Source: Symbiodinium natans
Taxonomy: Eukaryota; Sar; Dinophyceae; Suessiales; Symbiodiniaceae
Length of the DNA: 50,000 nucleotides
NCBI GenBank assembly: GCA_905221605.1
Contig: CAJNDS010000144.1
Span: 52,501-102,500 of the forward strand
Direction of reading: 5' to 3'
Below the pieces are notes generated by a model. It was not told the DNA's origin. It worked only from the letters and a program-made list of their open reading frames with translations, and did not search any database. Shown in pieces: positions 31,330 to 41,145 of the stretch. Positions within the stretch are counted from its first letter, which is position 1, and each line of letters opens with the position of its first letter. Position numbers and translations under genes: made by a program.

Positions 31330-31442
31330 CCTTGGGGAAAAAATGAACCGTAAAATTGGGGTCACACACCCTATACTATACCATAATTCCTATTAAGCTA
31401 AATGCACCATAAACCCTTTTAGGCTTCACTTCGTCCCCAAGG
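31330..31442. mobile_element. MITE family B, copy 1 (CCTTGGGG ends, TA target site)
   Basis: Ends are CCTTGGGGAAAAAATGAACC and GGCTTCACTTCGTCCCCAAG plus G, inverted with mismatches. TA directly precedes and follows the element, as expected for a Stowaway/mariner-type target site. No transposase is present, so it would depend on one elsewhere (inference). Confidence 0.7.
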
Positions 31443-31869
31443 TACCTTCCACTCCAAAACTTGAATAACCAACGGCTTGCTCTCTAAATTAGGGCCCCTT
31501 TGTGGGATCCCTTTTAAAAGGGTCCCACCTGAAAATGCGTACCCAAAACGGGACTTTGATGTAGGAAACTACCGGTTTAGGGTTTAGGGTTTAGGGTTTA
31601 GGCCCTAAACCCTGAACCCTAAACCCAAATGCTGCAAGGTTCCGCCGGCCTCAAGCCCCAGCATCCGAGTGGAGCGAACGCCCTGCGCGGCGTCCGGTAG
31701 ATGGAAAAACCTCGGGCAAACTTAGGGTTTAGGGTTTAGGGTTTAGGGTTTAGGGTTTAGGGTTTAGGGTTTAGGGGCGCGTTCCGACCCCGAGCATACG
31801 TGAAACTAAGGCTGAGAGTGCCGGGGGTGTGTCTATCTAGACCCTCGCACAACAGGTGTAGTATAGGTA

Positions 31870-31960
31870 GGGGCCTGAATAATCAGAATAGTGTTTTGGG
31901 GGGTGATTATGGTATAATTATAAAGGGACCACAAGGGAATGCTACTAGTAAGTATTCCGA
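31870..31960. repeat. Dispersed repeat with short G run (copy 1)
   Basis: GGGGCCTGAATAATCAGAAT then AGTGTTTTGGGGGG, followed by TGATTATGGTATAATTATAA. The same left sequence at 36819-36840 is followed by a ~150-base G tract and then similar AT-rich sequence. Confidence 0.65.
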
Positions 31961-32028
31961 CCCCTATTTATATTGATTGCTTATAAGCTATGGTCCAGCT
32001 ACTTCTGCGCTTGCCGGACCCTGGCATT

Positions 32029-32143
32029 CCTTGGGGAACCAAATGAACCTTAAAAGGGGGTATGGCTCATATACCTTAATTGATAGGAAGTCTGGTGGTA
32101 TAGGGTATATGACCCCAATCTTGGGGTTCATGTTTGGTCCCCT
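32029..32143. mobile_element. MITE family B, copy 2
   Basis: Ends are CCTTGGGGAACCAAATGAAC and GGTTCATGTTTGGTCCCC, inverted. Internal CATATACCTTAATTGATAGG is shared in diverged form with copies 1 and 3. A short frame through it is incidental. Confidence 0.75.
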
Positions 32144-32592
32144 AATCCCTAAACCCTAAACCGGTCCGCAGGTTTTTGTTTCAGGGTTTAGGGCCCCAAG
32201 CAACTGTCGAGCACAGACTACTCCGACATGCAGACCCGAGGGCCTGGTTCTCGTCAAAAGCCTCAAGACCCAAAAGAGCCCTAAACCCTAAACCCTAAAC
32301 CCCAAACCCTAAACCCTGAAGAAGCCCGGAGTACCCTATAGATCCCTCCGTGAGTTCATCCCTAAGCCCGAGAGTATCCTACCAGATTCCGGAGCAATCC
32401 AGCACAATGAAAGGTGCACCTTTTTGCTTGTCCTCTTCAACAAGATTTAGGGCCTAATTTAGGGTTTAGGGTTTAGGGTTTAGGGTTTAGGGTTTAGAGT
32501 TTTCGGGCTTAGGGCTTCTTAGAAAAGAGGGTTCCCCCAAAACTCGGGAGTGAGCAGCCTAGCCTCACTAGAGCCCTCGCCCGACAGCCCTT

Positions 32593-32700
32593 CGTGGGGA
32601 CCAAATGTAACCCTAAACTTGGGTTCATATACCTTATACTTCCTATTTAGGTATATATGCCCTATACTACCATAGTTCCTATTTAGGTATATGAACCCTA
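32593..32700. mobile_element. MITE family B, copy 3 (right end lost into CCCTAAA repeats)
   Basis: It begins CGTGGGGACCAAATGTAACC and carries two TTCCTATTTAGGTATAT segments. The expected right terminal repeat is missing: TATGAACCCTAAACCC runs straight into the telomeric array at about 32692. Confidence 0.65.
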
Positions 32701-33975
32701 AACCCTAAACCCTAAACCCTAAACCCTAAACCCTAAACCCTAAACCCTAAACCCTAAACCCTAAACCGCTCATTGGTCCCTAAGGTTGAGCTTCATAGGA
32801 TTCCGTCTGCATGCGAGGCTCATCCGACTGGATTTCCAGTGGATGTGCTCAGGAACCATGGCCTTGGTTCGGGTTTAGGGTTTAGGGTTTAGGGTTTAGG
32901 GTTTAGGGTTTAGGGTTTAGGGTTTAGGGTTTAGGGTTTAGGGTTTAGGGTTTAGGGTTTAGGGTTTAGGGTTTAGGGTTTAGGGTTTAGGGTTTAGGGG
33001 CTTGTAGAACAGATGCGGATCCGTTGTTGGAGGTCTCTCCCTGCGTTCCCAGCTAGTTCCTGCTTAAAGGCGGTGCAGCCCAGAAACTCAAGAACGGACC
33101 TAAACCCTAAACCCTAAACCCTAAACCCTACACCCTAAACCCTAAACCCTAAACCCCTACACCCTAAACCCTAAACCCTAAACCCCTACACCCTAAACCC
33201 TAGCCCTAAACCCTAAACCCTAAACCCTAAACCCTAAGTCCTAGGCCCCTGTTCACTGCTCACGCTGTGGAAGGGGAGGTGGATGACCCGTCCGCTGAGT
33301 CCGCCGTAAACCCTAAGTCCTAACCCCCGTTAAGGGCACCACTGTTCTGAAGCTCTCGAAGCCCACTGCTTGAGAGTGACAATGACGTGCCGAACATCCG
33401 AGACTACTCCTAAAACCCCCAAACATCGCCCCCCTTGCAAAGCCTAAGCCCTAAACCCTAAACCCTAAACCCTAAACCCTAAACCCTAAACCCTAAACCC
33501 TAAACCTTTAACCCCCTAAACCCTATAGAAATACCCTAAACCCGATCTCTCAACTCCACACTGTCCAAGTGCCCCAAAGGTGCGTGAGCCACGTACGCCA
33601 GGGAGTAGATCAGGGCCAGTGGCGGGAATGGTTGCGTGGAGAAGTCGCCGCAGAACATGGTGAAGTGGTAGTGCTTGAAAGCCTGAGTCCCCCAAGACTA
33701 GGGTTTAGGGTTTAGGGTTTAGGGTTTAGGGTTTAGGGTTTAGGGCTTTGGGTTTTGGGCTTGGGGTTCAAGACAGGGGCGCTTTTCATAGTTTAATGGA
33801 AGCTATAAGGGAGCCTCAACCCTAAGCAAGGGGAGATTGGCTAGAAGAGCACCTCCGAAACCTCCCTAAACACCCTAAACTCCCTAAGCCCTGGCCTTAA
33901 ACCCTAAATACCCTACACCTTATCCCCTAAAACCCTAAACCCTAAACCGTAAACCCTAAATCCTAAACCCTAAAA
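32692..33975. repeat. Telomere-type arrays and islands
   Basis: CCCTAAA 32692-32768, island to 32872, TTTAGGG 32873-33000, island, CCCTAAA 33100-33240 with CCCTACA, CCCTAAA 33447-33545, TTTAGGG 33700-33760, CCCTAAA 33920-33975. Confidence 0.9.
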
Positions 33976-33976
33976 G

Positions 33977-34112
33977 AAGAAGGTGATTCAAGTCGCATGA
34001 ACGTGTTCTGCCCACCTGTCTCATGCCCTGACATCCACAAGGAAGGATGCAGGGTAGGGGGACAACGCACCGGGGCAACCGGCTCTTGAGGGCTACAGCT
34101 TGGCTTCAGCAC
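33977..34112. repeat. Left 136-bp terminal repeat of the TRIM-like element
   Basis: Contains GTTCTGCCCACCTGTCTCAT and ends CTTGGCTTCAGCAC. It differs from the right copy at CATGCCC versus CCCGCCC and GGCTCTTG versus GGCTGTTG. Confidence 0.85.
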
Positions 34113-34442
34113 CCCCCTCGGCCTGCCATCCGCCAGGAGCCTGGGCGCTCTTCACAAGCTGTCCATCCCTTCCGGGAGGCGAGCATCTGTACCAACACAT
34201 GCTGTAGCATCGCATTGCGCTCTGGCACTGCTCCCCCCTGTCCCCGGCAGTGGGCCGGCAACGCGGACTCTACTCAAAGATGCACCTTTCACCATGGAGT
34301 GAACCAAGCAGAACGCGCCCGTACACGACACCGTGCCAAGGACGCCTACATGCCTGAAAACGATTTCTGCCTGTCGGCTACCTCACCTTCCTCCGCCAGG
34401 GCAGCCTTCCCTTGCAACCAATGTCCCACGTCTCCTGGATGA
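34047..34442 (+). CDS. Open frame across the TRIM-like element interior, doubtful gene
   Basis: A 131-residue frame starts inside the left terminal repeat and ends in the interior. It is rich in Arg, Cys, Ser and Pro, with no recognised domain. GC-rich DNA makes such frames likely by chance, and overlapping frames exist on both strands of 34383-34788. I list it only because it spans the interior of a mobile-like unit; function unknown. Confidence 0.15.
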   Translation: MQGRGTTHRGNRLLRATAWLQHPPRPAIRQEPGRSSQAVHPFREASICTNTCCSIALRSGTAPPCPRQWAGNADSTQRCTFHHGVNQAERARTRHRAKDAYMPENDFCLSATSPSSARAAFPCNQCPTSPG

Positions 34443-34652
34443 TGGTGCCGTCAATGGTTTACTCGCCATTGCAGCCCCCCTCCATCGACCAAGTCCATAG
34501 CAGCAGCATTGTAGATGCGGTGGCGTGCTGGTCTGACGAAGTCCTCCAAGCAGCAGGATGTAGCCTGATTCGACGTAGCAGAGACGCATGTCTGCAGCGC
34601 ATAGCTTTTTCGCACGCGCATTCGTGCTTAGGCCATTGGGCGTCATAACCTA

Positions 34653-34788
34653 AAGAAGGTGATTCAAGTCGCATGAACGTGTTCTGCCCACCTGTCTCCC
34701 GCCCTGACATCCACAAGGAAGGATGCAGGGTAGGGGGACAACGCACCGGGGCAACCGGCTGTTGAGGGCTACAGCTTGGCTTCAGCAC
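34653..34788. repeat. Right 136-bp terminal repeat of the TRIM-like element
   Basis: Nearly identical to 33977-34112. It is followed immediately by TAAACCCTAAACCC and then a short C-run and A-rich tract (34801-34846). Confidence 0.85.
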
Positions 34789-36780
34789 TAAACCCTAAAC
34801 CCCCCCCCCAAAAAAAAAAATTAAAAAAATACTAATATAAAAAAAAGTACGGGGGTAGCTCTGGGCATCCGAGGAGCAGCTTCCCGGGTCTCATGCGTCC
34901 CATCCTCGACGTAGACGTGCTGAGGGAGGAGGTCCTCCTTGACCATCCTCAAGGAGGATGAGGGTTCAGGGTTTAGGGTTTAGGGTTTAGGGTTTAGGGT
35001 TTAGGGTTTAGGGTTTTGGGTTTAGGGTTTAGGGTTTAGAGTTTCGGGTTTAGGGTTGAGATTTGCTGAGCCCTGAACCCTAAACCCTAAACCCTGAGCT
35101 CTACAGCAATCTGGCCATGGGCTTCCTGATGCGCTCTGTCGCAGCATCACCCTATCACCCTAAACCCAAATCCCTCAACCCTACGCCGCCCCAGGCCCGA
35201 AACCCTAAAGTCCTCAACCCTCAACCCTAAACCCTAAACCCTCAACCCTACTTGCTTCAGATCCACTCTGCCGTGAGCTTGGTGCCATTGGGCCCAGCGC
35301 AGTAGCTATCCTGCCAAGCAAGAGGCAAACACGTCACACAAGACACACTGGATTGAACAGCAACTGCACAAGGAGGTAGACTTTGTTGTGTGATGTTTAG
35401 GGTTTAGGGTTTAGGGTTTAGGGTTTAGGGTTTAGGGAACGCAAGCCCCAAAAGAAGGACGCAGGGTACTACTGTGCTGTCTTCGCACAGCAAATTCCGT
35501 GCCTGCGACAGGAAGTAGACAGAGAGTGTGTACTTCTTCCTGTAGGCCACGGTAGTTGGAAACTCCTCGATGGGGGGAACACAATGCTTCCCACGACCCG
35601 ATGGACCCGAAACCCGGGCTCCTACATCTCGAAACCTTAAACCCCGAACCACGAACCTCAGAAAACATGTCGTGCACGGGATCTCTTCTCAACTATTGGT
35701 GCCTGAATGATTGTTCAGGGTGAGGGTTTACGGTTCCTGTAACTTCTTCTTGCTACAGCAGAAGAAGCCCCCCATCTAACTACTAGGCTGCAGTGGCACT
35801 TCTTCCCTCACAAAAGCAGGGGAAACAAGTAAAAGCCCCAAACCCTAACCCTAAACCCTAAACCCTAAACCCTAAACCCTAAACCCTGAAACCCGAAAGT
35901 CAGGGGCTTCAACTCTTGAACTCGGAACTCAGCAAAGAACTGCGGGATCCTGCGGGAAACCTTGGGATCCCGCCAAAGGCACCAAACTCTAAACGACCCC
36001 CCACCCTAAGGATTTAGGGTTTAGGGTTTAGGGTTTAGGGTTTAGGGTTTAGGGTTTAGGGTTTAGGGTTTAGGGTTTAGGGTTTAGGGGCGGTGCAGAG
36101 GCTCAGCTTCCACCAGCTGATTGGAGCATGTCCCTGCCCGGGCTTTTGTCGGAAGCGCGCTCTCCACATAACCCTATAGAGCCCTAAACCCTAAAGTCAA
36201 CTTTAAGCCCTAAACCCTAAACCCTAAACCCTAAACCCTAAACCCTAAACCCTAAACCCTAAACTTCCCTGGGCACAGGACACGGCGACCTGCGACTGAG
36301 ATACCGGGACAGCGTCGAAGAAGTAGCGCCTCGGCTCGCCAGCCGACGCCGTGCCCGGCGCAAAATCCTGCACTTGATAGGGCTCAGGTTTTAGGGTTTG
36401 ACAAAAAAATGCTTTGTTTGGTTGAAGGTTTAGGGTTTAGGCTTTTAGCTCAGGGTTTTAGGGTTTTTCGCGCCTGGGGCTTTTTTTAGGGGTTTACAGT
36501 AGCAGGTGTAGGTTGTAGGGTTCAGAGTCTGGGAGCATCAGTGTCTTACAACTCTTACCCAGCAGGCCTTCGGCGAAAGCGCAACCCTAAACCCTAAATC
36601 CTAAACCCTAAACCCGAATTTAAACACTAAACCCTAAACCCTAAATTTGAACCCTGAACCCTAAACCCTAAACCCTGGGCACGTCCTGGTCTGGCACCGA
36701 TGCCGAAAACACAGGAAGAAGGGAGTCCTCACCATGAAACGGTGCTGTGCACAAAGACTCAAGACAGGCTGTAAGGGTTT
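34789..36780. repeat. Mixed arrays and unique stretches
   Basis: TTTAGGG 34964-35060, CCCTAAA 35074-35098, TTTAGGG 35397-35438, CCCTAAA 35837-35895, TTTAGGG 36010-36088, CCCTAAA 36205-36263 and 36580-36678. Unique 35439-35836 (about 400 bp) has no recognised gene. Confidence 0.85.
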
Positions 36781-36818
36781 TTTTCGCTATAGGTTTAGGG
36801 TTTAGGGTTTAGGGATTA

Positions 36819-36839
36819 GGGGCCTTAATAATCAGAATA

Positions 36840-36871
<32 letters not shown>

Positions 36872-37042
36872 TTGGGGGGGGGGGGGTGGGGGGGTTGGGG
36901 GGGGGGGGGGGTTGGGGGGGGGGGGGGTGGGGGGGGGGGGGGGTTGGGGGGGGGGGGGGGTTGGGGGGGGGGGGGTTGGTTTGGGGGGGGGGGTGGGGGG
37001 GTTTATTATAGTTATGGTGAGTATTAAATGGGGCCATTAGGG
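36819..37042. repeat. Dispersed repeat (copy 2) with a ~150-base interrupted G tract
   Basis: GGGGCCTTAATAATCAGAAT, AG, ten T, then 36851-37001 almost only G with TT or T interruptions, then TTTATTATAGTTATGG and GGGGCCATTAGGGC. It shares left and right flanks with 31870-31960. Frames across it are poly-Gly or poly-Pro artefacts. Confidence 0.8.
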
Positions 37043-38032
37043 CAAGGGGGGGGGGGGGGGGCTCGGTTTTGGGGTGTAAGGTTCTGGGTTTGGGGTTTGG
37101 CTTAAGCTTGGGGTTTCCGGTTTCAAACCTCGGGTCGATACCATTTGCAGTTGAACAAGCCCTTAGACTATTTGCAACTATGTGATTTAGTTCATGGTTT
37201 GAGGGGGTTTTGGGGTCCCAAGCCTAAACCCTAAACCCTAAACCCTAAACCCTAAACCCTGAACCCTGAACCCTAAACCCTAAACCCTAAACCCTAAACC
37301 CTAACCCTAAATCCTGGACCCTGTATCCTGAATCCTTGCGCTTCAGTCCTCAACCTCACTCAGAATGCCCTGCACAGGCAGCTGAGTTCTGCTTTGGCCA
37401 GCAGCTTGAAACGCAACATAGCAGTCGGCACCGGGCCTGGCGCTCGAGCAGGGTTTAGGGTTTAGGGTTTAGGGTTTAGGGTTTAGGGTTTAGGGTTTAG
37501 GGTTTAGGGTTTAGGGTTTAGGGTTTAGGAATTAGGGTTTAGGGTTTAGGGTTTAGGGTTTAGGGTTTAGGGTTTAGGGTTTAGGGGGGCTTGAATTTGT
37601 GTTCCGGGTAAATGTTGTCTTCCCTGCATCTTGGGGCTTGGCAATGTCCCTGCAAGTGTACCCTAAACCCTAAACCCTACACCCTAAACCTTGAACGCTA
37701 AACACCCCAACCGCCAGACCCCACAATACCGGAACCCTAATAACCCAAAACGCCTACACCCGAAAAGAAACCCGAAACAATACAAAACCTTGAGCCCACA
37801 TAACCTTTAACCTTAAACCCAAACAACCCCATAAACCCCATAACACTAAACCCCACACGCCACCCTAAACCCTAAACCCTAAACCCTAAACCCTGAACCC
37901 TAAACCCTGAACCCTAAACCCTAAACCCCCCCTTTGCCGCCGGAGTTCGGCAGCTCTGCCGCATCGCTGGGTACCAGTGTCACCCGACTCTCGAGGTGGA
38001 AGTCGGAGCCTCCGAACTCCGATAGCTACAGA

Positions 38033-38063
<31 letters not shown>

Positions 38064-38260
38064 TTAGGGTTTAGTTTAGGGTTTAGGGTTTAGGGTTTAG
38101 GGTTTAGGGTTAGGGTTTAGGGTTTAGGGTTTAGGGTTTAGGGTTTAGGGTTTAGGGTTTAGGGTTGAGGGTTGAGGGTTTAGGGTTTAGGGTTTAGGGT
38201 TTAGGGTTTAGGGTTTAGGGTTTAGGGTAGGGTTTAGGGTTTAGGGCTTAGGGTTCAGGC
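37043..38260. repeat. Telomere-type arrays with two G runs
   Basis: G runs at 37046-37061 and 38037-38063 (27 bases). CCCTAAA 37226-37318; TTTAGGG 37449-37585; CCCTAAA 37863-37930; TTTAGGG 38064-38260 starting directly from the G run. Confidence 0.9.
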
Positions 38261-38371
38261 ACTAGAAGCTTTGCATGCGGCCTTGAACCCTGCAACCCTG
38301 TAAAAAAACACCCATATACCCTCCACTATATACGCCCCTGTGCACACTTCCTTTGCAGCAGCGGATTAGCG

Positions 38372-38967
38372 CCTAAACCCTAAACCCTAAACCCTAAACC
38401 CTAAACCCTAAACCCTAAACCCTAAACCCTAAACCCTAAACCCTAAACCCTAAACCCTAAACCCTAGACCCTAAACCCTAAACCCTAAACCCTAAACTGA
38501 AATGGCTCAGCTCCAGAAGCTACCAGATGTTGCATAAAACGGGGGATCTATCTCGAGCAGCTCGAAAAAAATGATTCCGGGCCCCCAAGCCCTAATCCCC
38601 GTTTAAGGGTTTAGGCGCCGTGCTCCTCGAACCCTAAACCGTCAAAGCTAATCTCTCTCTCTCTCTCTCCCTCTCCCTCTCCCTCTCCCTCTCCCTCTCC
38701 CTCTCCCTCTCCCTCTCCCTCTCTGTTGTGGGAGGGTTTCGGGTTTTGGGTTGCGGGAGGCTTCTCTGATACAGGGTTCTAGTTTTGGCTAGTTCCAAAG
38801 CCATAGGCCCTAACCGTAAATACCCGCACCTAATGCTAATCTCCTGCAACCCATGCACAACACCCCAAACCCTAAACCCTAAACCCTAAACCCTAAACCC
38901 TAAACCCTAAACCCTAAACCCTAAACCCTAAACCCTAAACCCTAAACCCTAAACCCTAAACCCTAAA
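38372..38967. repeat. CCCTAAA arrays with CTCCCT minisatellite
   Basis: CCCTAAA 38372-38497; (CTCCCT)n/(CT)n at 38652-38724; CCCTAAA 38866-38967. The minus-strand Arg-Glu repeat peptide is a by-product. Confidence 0.9.
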
Positions 38968-39168
38968 CGGGTGGAGGCTCGCGTGACACAGGGTTTGCTT
39001 CGGCCCGAGGATTTGGGGTTTGTAGGGGTCTATCTCTTGCTTTCACCAGGAGAGCCTGGCCCTTTGAACGAGCCCAAAGGTAGCGGTTTAGGGATTGTGG
39101 GGTTTAGGGGCTGCTCTCGTGGGGTTTAGGGTTTAGGGTTTAGGGTCTTAAAGGGTACGTGTGTTCCT

Positions 39169-39279
39169 GGGACTCTACGTATGTACCTACAGTTTACTAG
39201 TATCTCTACCAGTTCAGGACCAGATTCTCAGCCGCACTTGTCGGTAGAACCCCTGAAACTGTAGGTAAAGAGAGTCCTC
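39169..39279. repeat. Inverted-repeat element (about 111 bp)
   Basis: GGACTCTACGTATGTACCTA with CAGTTT at the left is inverted against AAACTGTAGGTAAAGAGAGT with CC at the right. It lies just after a short TTTAGGG run. It is a MITE candidate seen once here. Confidence 0.55.
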
Positions 39280-39284
39280 AGATT

Positions 39285-39845
39285 TGGGTTTAGGGTTCAG
39301 GGTTCAGGGTTCAGGGTTCAGGGTTCAGGGTTCAGGGTTCAGGGTTTAGGGTTTAGGGTTTAGGGTTTAGGGTTTAGGGTTTAGGGTTTAGGGTTTAGGG
39401 TTTAGGGTTTAGGGTTTAGGGTTTAGGGTCTTCCTGGTTAGGTGTGCTCGGGGTGTTGGGAGAACTTCTGGAGCTTTCCCTTCAAGGCAGAGCTGCTCCC
39501 GTTGGGTTTAGGGTTTAGGATTTAGGGTTTAGGGTTTAGGGTTTAGGGTTTAGGGCTTAGGGTTTAGGGTTTAGGGTTTAGGGCTTTGGACCCACGCCCT
39601 GAACTAGGCCTGCCTAAGCTTCCAACCCCAAACTCTACACCCTAACATTTCCCTAAAACCTCCCGGATCCGCAATCCCTCATGTCTAATTCTTCGGGAAG
39701 CCCCTAAACCCTCAACCACTTCAGTGTCTAGGGTTTAATTTAGGTTTAGGGTTTAAGGTTAGAGTTTAGGGTTTAGGGTTTAGGGTTTAGGGTTTAAGGT
39801 TTAGGGTTTAGGGTTTAAGGTTAGAGTTTAGGGCTTAGGGCTTAG
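39285..39845 (+). repeat. TTCAGGG block then TTTAGGG arrays
   Basis: Seven TTCAGGG units at 39294-39343 switch to pure TTTAGGG to 39430; further arrays 39504-39592 and, degenerate, 39730-39845. Confidence 0.95.
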
Positions 39846-39914
39846 GGGTTGATCTCTACGCCCTCTAGACTCTGCGCCAGGTGGCAATTGAGCTCCCGGG
39901 GTCCGTCCTCCACT

Positions 39915-40055
39915 GTCATGGGTTCCCTACTACCCCCCCTCGCTACTTCCTTAGGTTCCCCCCCCAGAATTAGGGATAATTTAAGCCTAGCTAAGGTTGT
40001 TTAAGGGGGAACCTACTTGGGTAGTTTCGGGGGGGGCAGTAGGGATATTCATGAC
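39915..40055. mobile_element. MITE family C, copy 1, long inverted repeats with ACT duplication
   Basis: The left arm GTCATGGGTTCCCTACTACC ... TTAGGTTCCCCC pairs with the right arm GGGGGAACCTA ... GGCAGTAGGGATATTCATGA plus C over nearly 50 bp with mismatches. ACT at 39912-39914 and 40056-40058 gives a 3-bp direct duplication. 141 bp, non-coding. Confidence 0.75.
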
Positions 40056-40408
40056 ACTGGGGGCAGCTTCAGGCGTTTCGGATGGTTGTGGTTTGGGTTT
40101 TGGGGTGCTTGGAATCCCCTCCGAGGACCTCCAACCCCGAACCAAGGGTATAGTGTTTGGGGCTGAGGACTGAGGTTGAGAGTTTAGATGTAAGATGGGT
40201 TTAGGGTTTCGGGTTTAGGAATCCACTCAAAGCCATGCCCCAGCCCTGACAGAGTCCTCCAACGGCGCCTTTGGCCGTCGGTACCCCGGCATCATCGCCC
40301 GCAGGTCCAAGGGCGAGACGGCCAAGGCCTGGCCGGGTCTTTTTTGCTAAACCCTAAACCCTAAACCCTAAATCCTAAACCCTAAACCCTGAGATAGGGT
40401 TCACTAAG
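40056..40408. other. Unique stretch then short CCCTAAA array
   Basis: Nothing recognised to 40347; CCCTAAA 40348-40392. Confidence 0.6.
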
Positions 40409-41104
40409 CCTCTCTATCATATACTAACTTAAACTTTAATGACTTCCCAGTTCAAGGCCAAAAACTCGTGGTTCAAGGCCGAAAACTCGTGGCTCCAGGC
40501 CAAAAATTCGTGGTTGAAGGCAAGGCTGACAATTTGTGGCTCAAGGCCAAAAGGCCAACAACTTTTCCTGGAACCACGAAGGTTTGCCTGGCCTTGAACC
40601 ACGAAGATTCGCGGTTCAAGGCCAAAACTTGCCTTGAACCACGAAGCATTGGCGGCTCAAGGCCAAAAACAAATCCTGGTTCAACACCAAATCTTGCCTT
40701 GAACCATGAAGGATTTTCCTTGAACCACGAAGGATTGGCCTTGAGCCACGAGTTTGAACCACGAATCCTTCGTGGTTCAAGGCCAGTTCTTGGCAGGAGG
40801 GCCTCAAGGCCAGCATTTCGGGTTTCATGGCCTCAAGGCCTGGAGTTCGGGTTTCAGAGCCTCAAGGCCTGGGGTTTAGAGTTTCAGGGCCTGAAGGTCT
40901 GAGGTCTATGGTTTCAGGTACTCAAAAGGTACAGCTCAAACGAGGCAGGGTATGAGCTATGAGCAACTCGAAGCCGTAGAACTTTGTTGAAGTTCAGACT
41001 AATACTTTTGTGTTTTCTGAATGTTATAGGATTCTCTGGGTGGGTGGGTGTTATATTGGAGCCGTAATATAACTTTACTATAAATCTGCTCGATCCGGAG
41101 CTGC
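40409..41104 (+). mobile_element. Bidirectional ~20-bp repeat array element 2 (same ends, GGTTCAAGGCCAAAAA units)
   Basis: It starts CTCTCTATCATATACTAACT, TAAACTTTAATGACTTCC, homologous to the start of 27982-28644. The array (about 40448-40925) has units around CGTGGTTCAAGGCCAAAAAC in forward and reverse orientation, decaying rightwards into GGCCTCAAGGCC / GGGTTTCAG variants. The end section 41018-41104 holds GATTCTCTGGGTGGGTGGGT and finishes GCTGCTG next to AACCCTAAACCC, as the first element finishes GCTG next to AACCCTAAACCC. Both array units contain CAAGGYC. A 144-residue frame through the array (40468-40902) consists of repeated SRP/LNHEG-like units and is probably not a gene. Confidence 0.75.
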
Positions 41105-41145
41105 TGAACCCTAAACCCTAAACCCTAAACCCTAAACCCTAAACC

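Larger units (their letters stand above)
31574..32590. repeat. Short arrays, unique DNA and MITE B copy 2
   Basis: TTTAGGG 31574-31598 and 31720-31775; CCCTAAA 32279-32320; TTTAGGG 32458-32500. No gene recognised. Confidence 0.75.
33977..34788. mobile_element. 812-bp TRIM-like element with 136-bp direct terminal repeats
   Basis: Direct repeats at 33977-34112 and 34653-34788 (start AAGAAGGTGATTCAAGTCGC, end GGCTTCAGCAC) differ at only three positions. The 540-bp interior is GC-rich and unique. Left flank CCTAAA and right flank TAAACCC suggest insertion into a CCCTAAA array with a TAAA duplication. This resembles a non-autonomous terminal-repeat retroelement or a PLE-derived unit; the repeats are not similar to the 250-bp pseudo-LTRs. 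No RT is encoded. Confidence 0.75.

Noticed and set aside
36825-37040. Poly-Pro / poly-Gly frames
   Set aside because: Translation of the G tract only.
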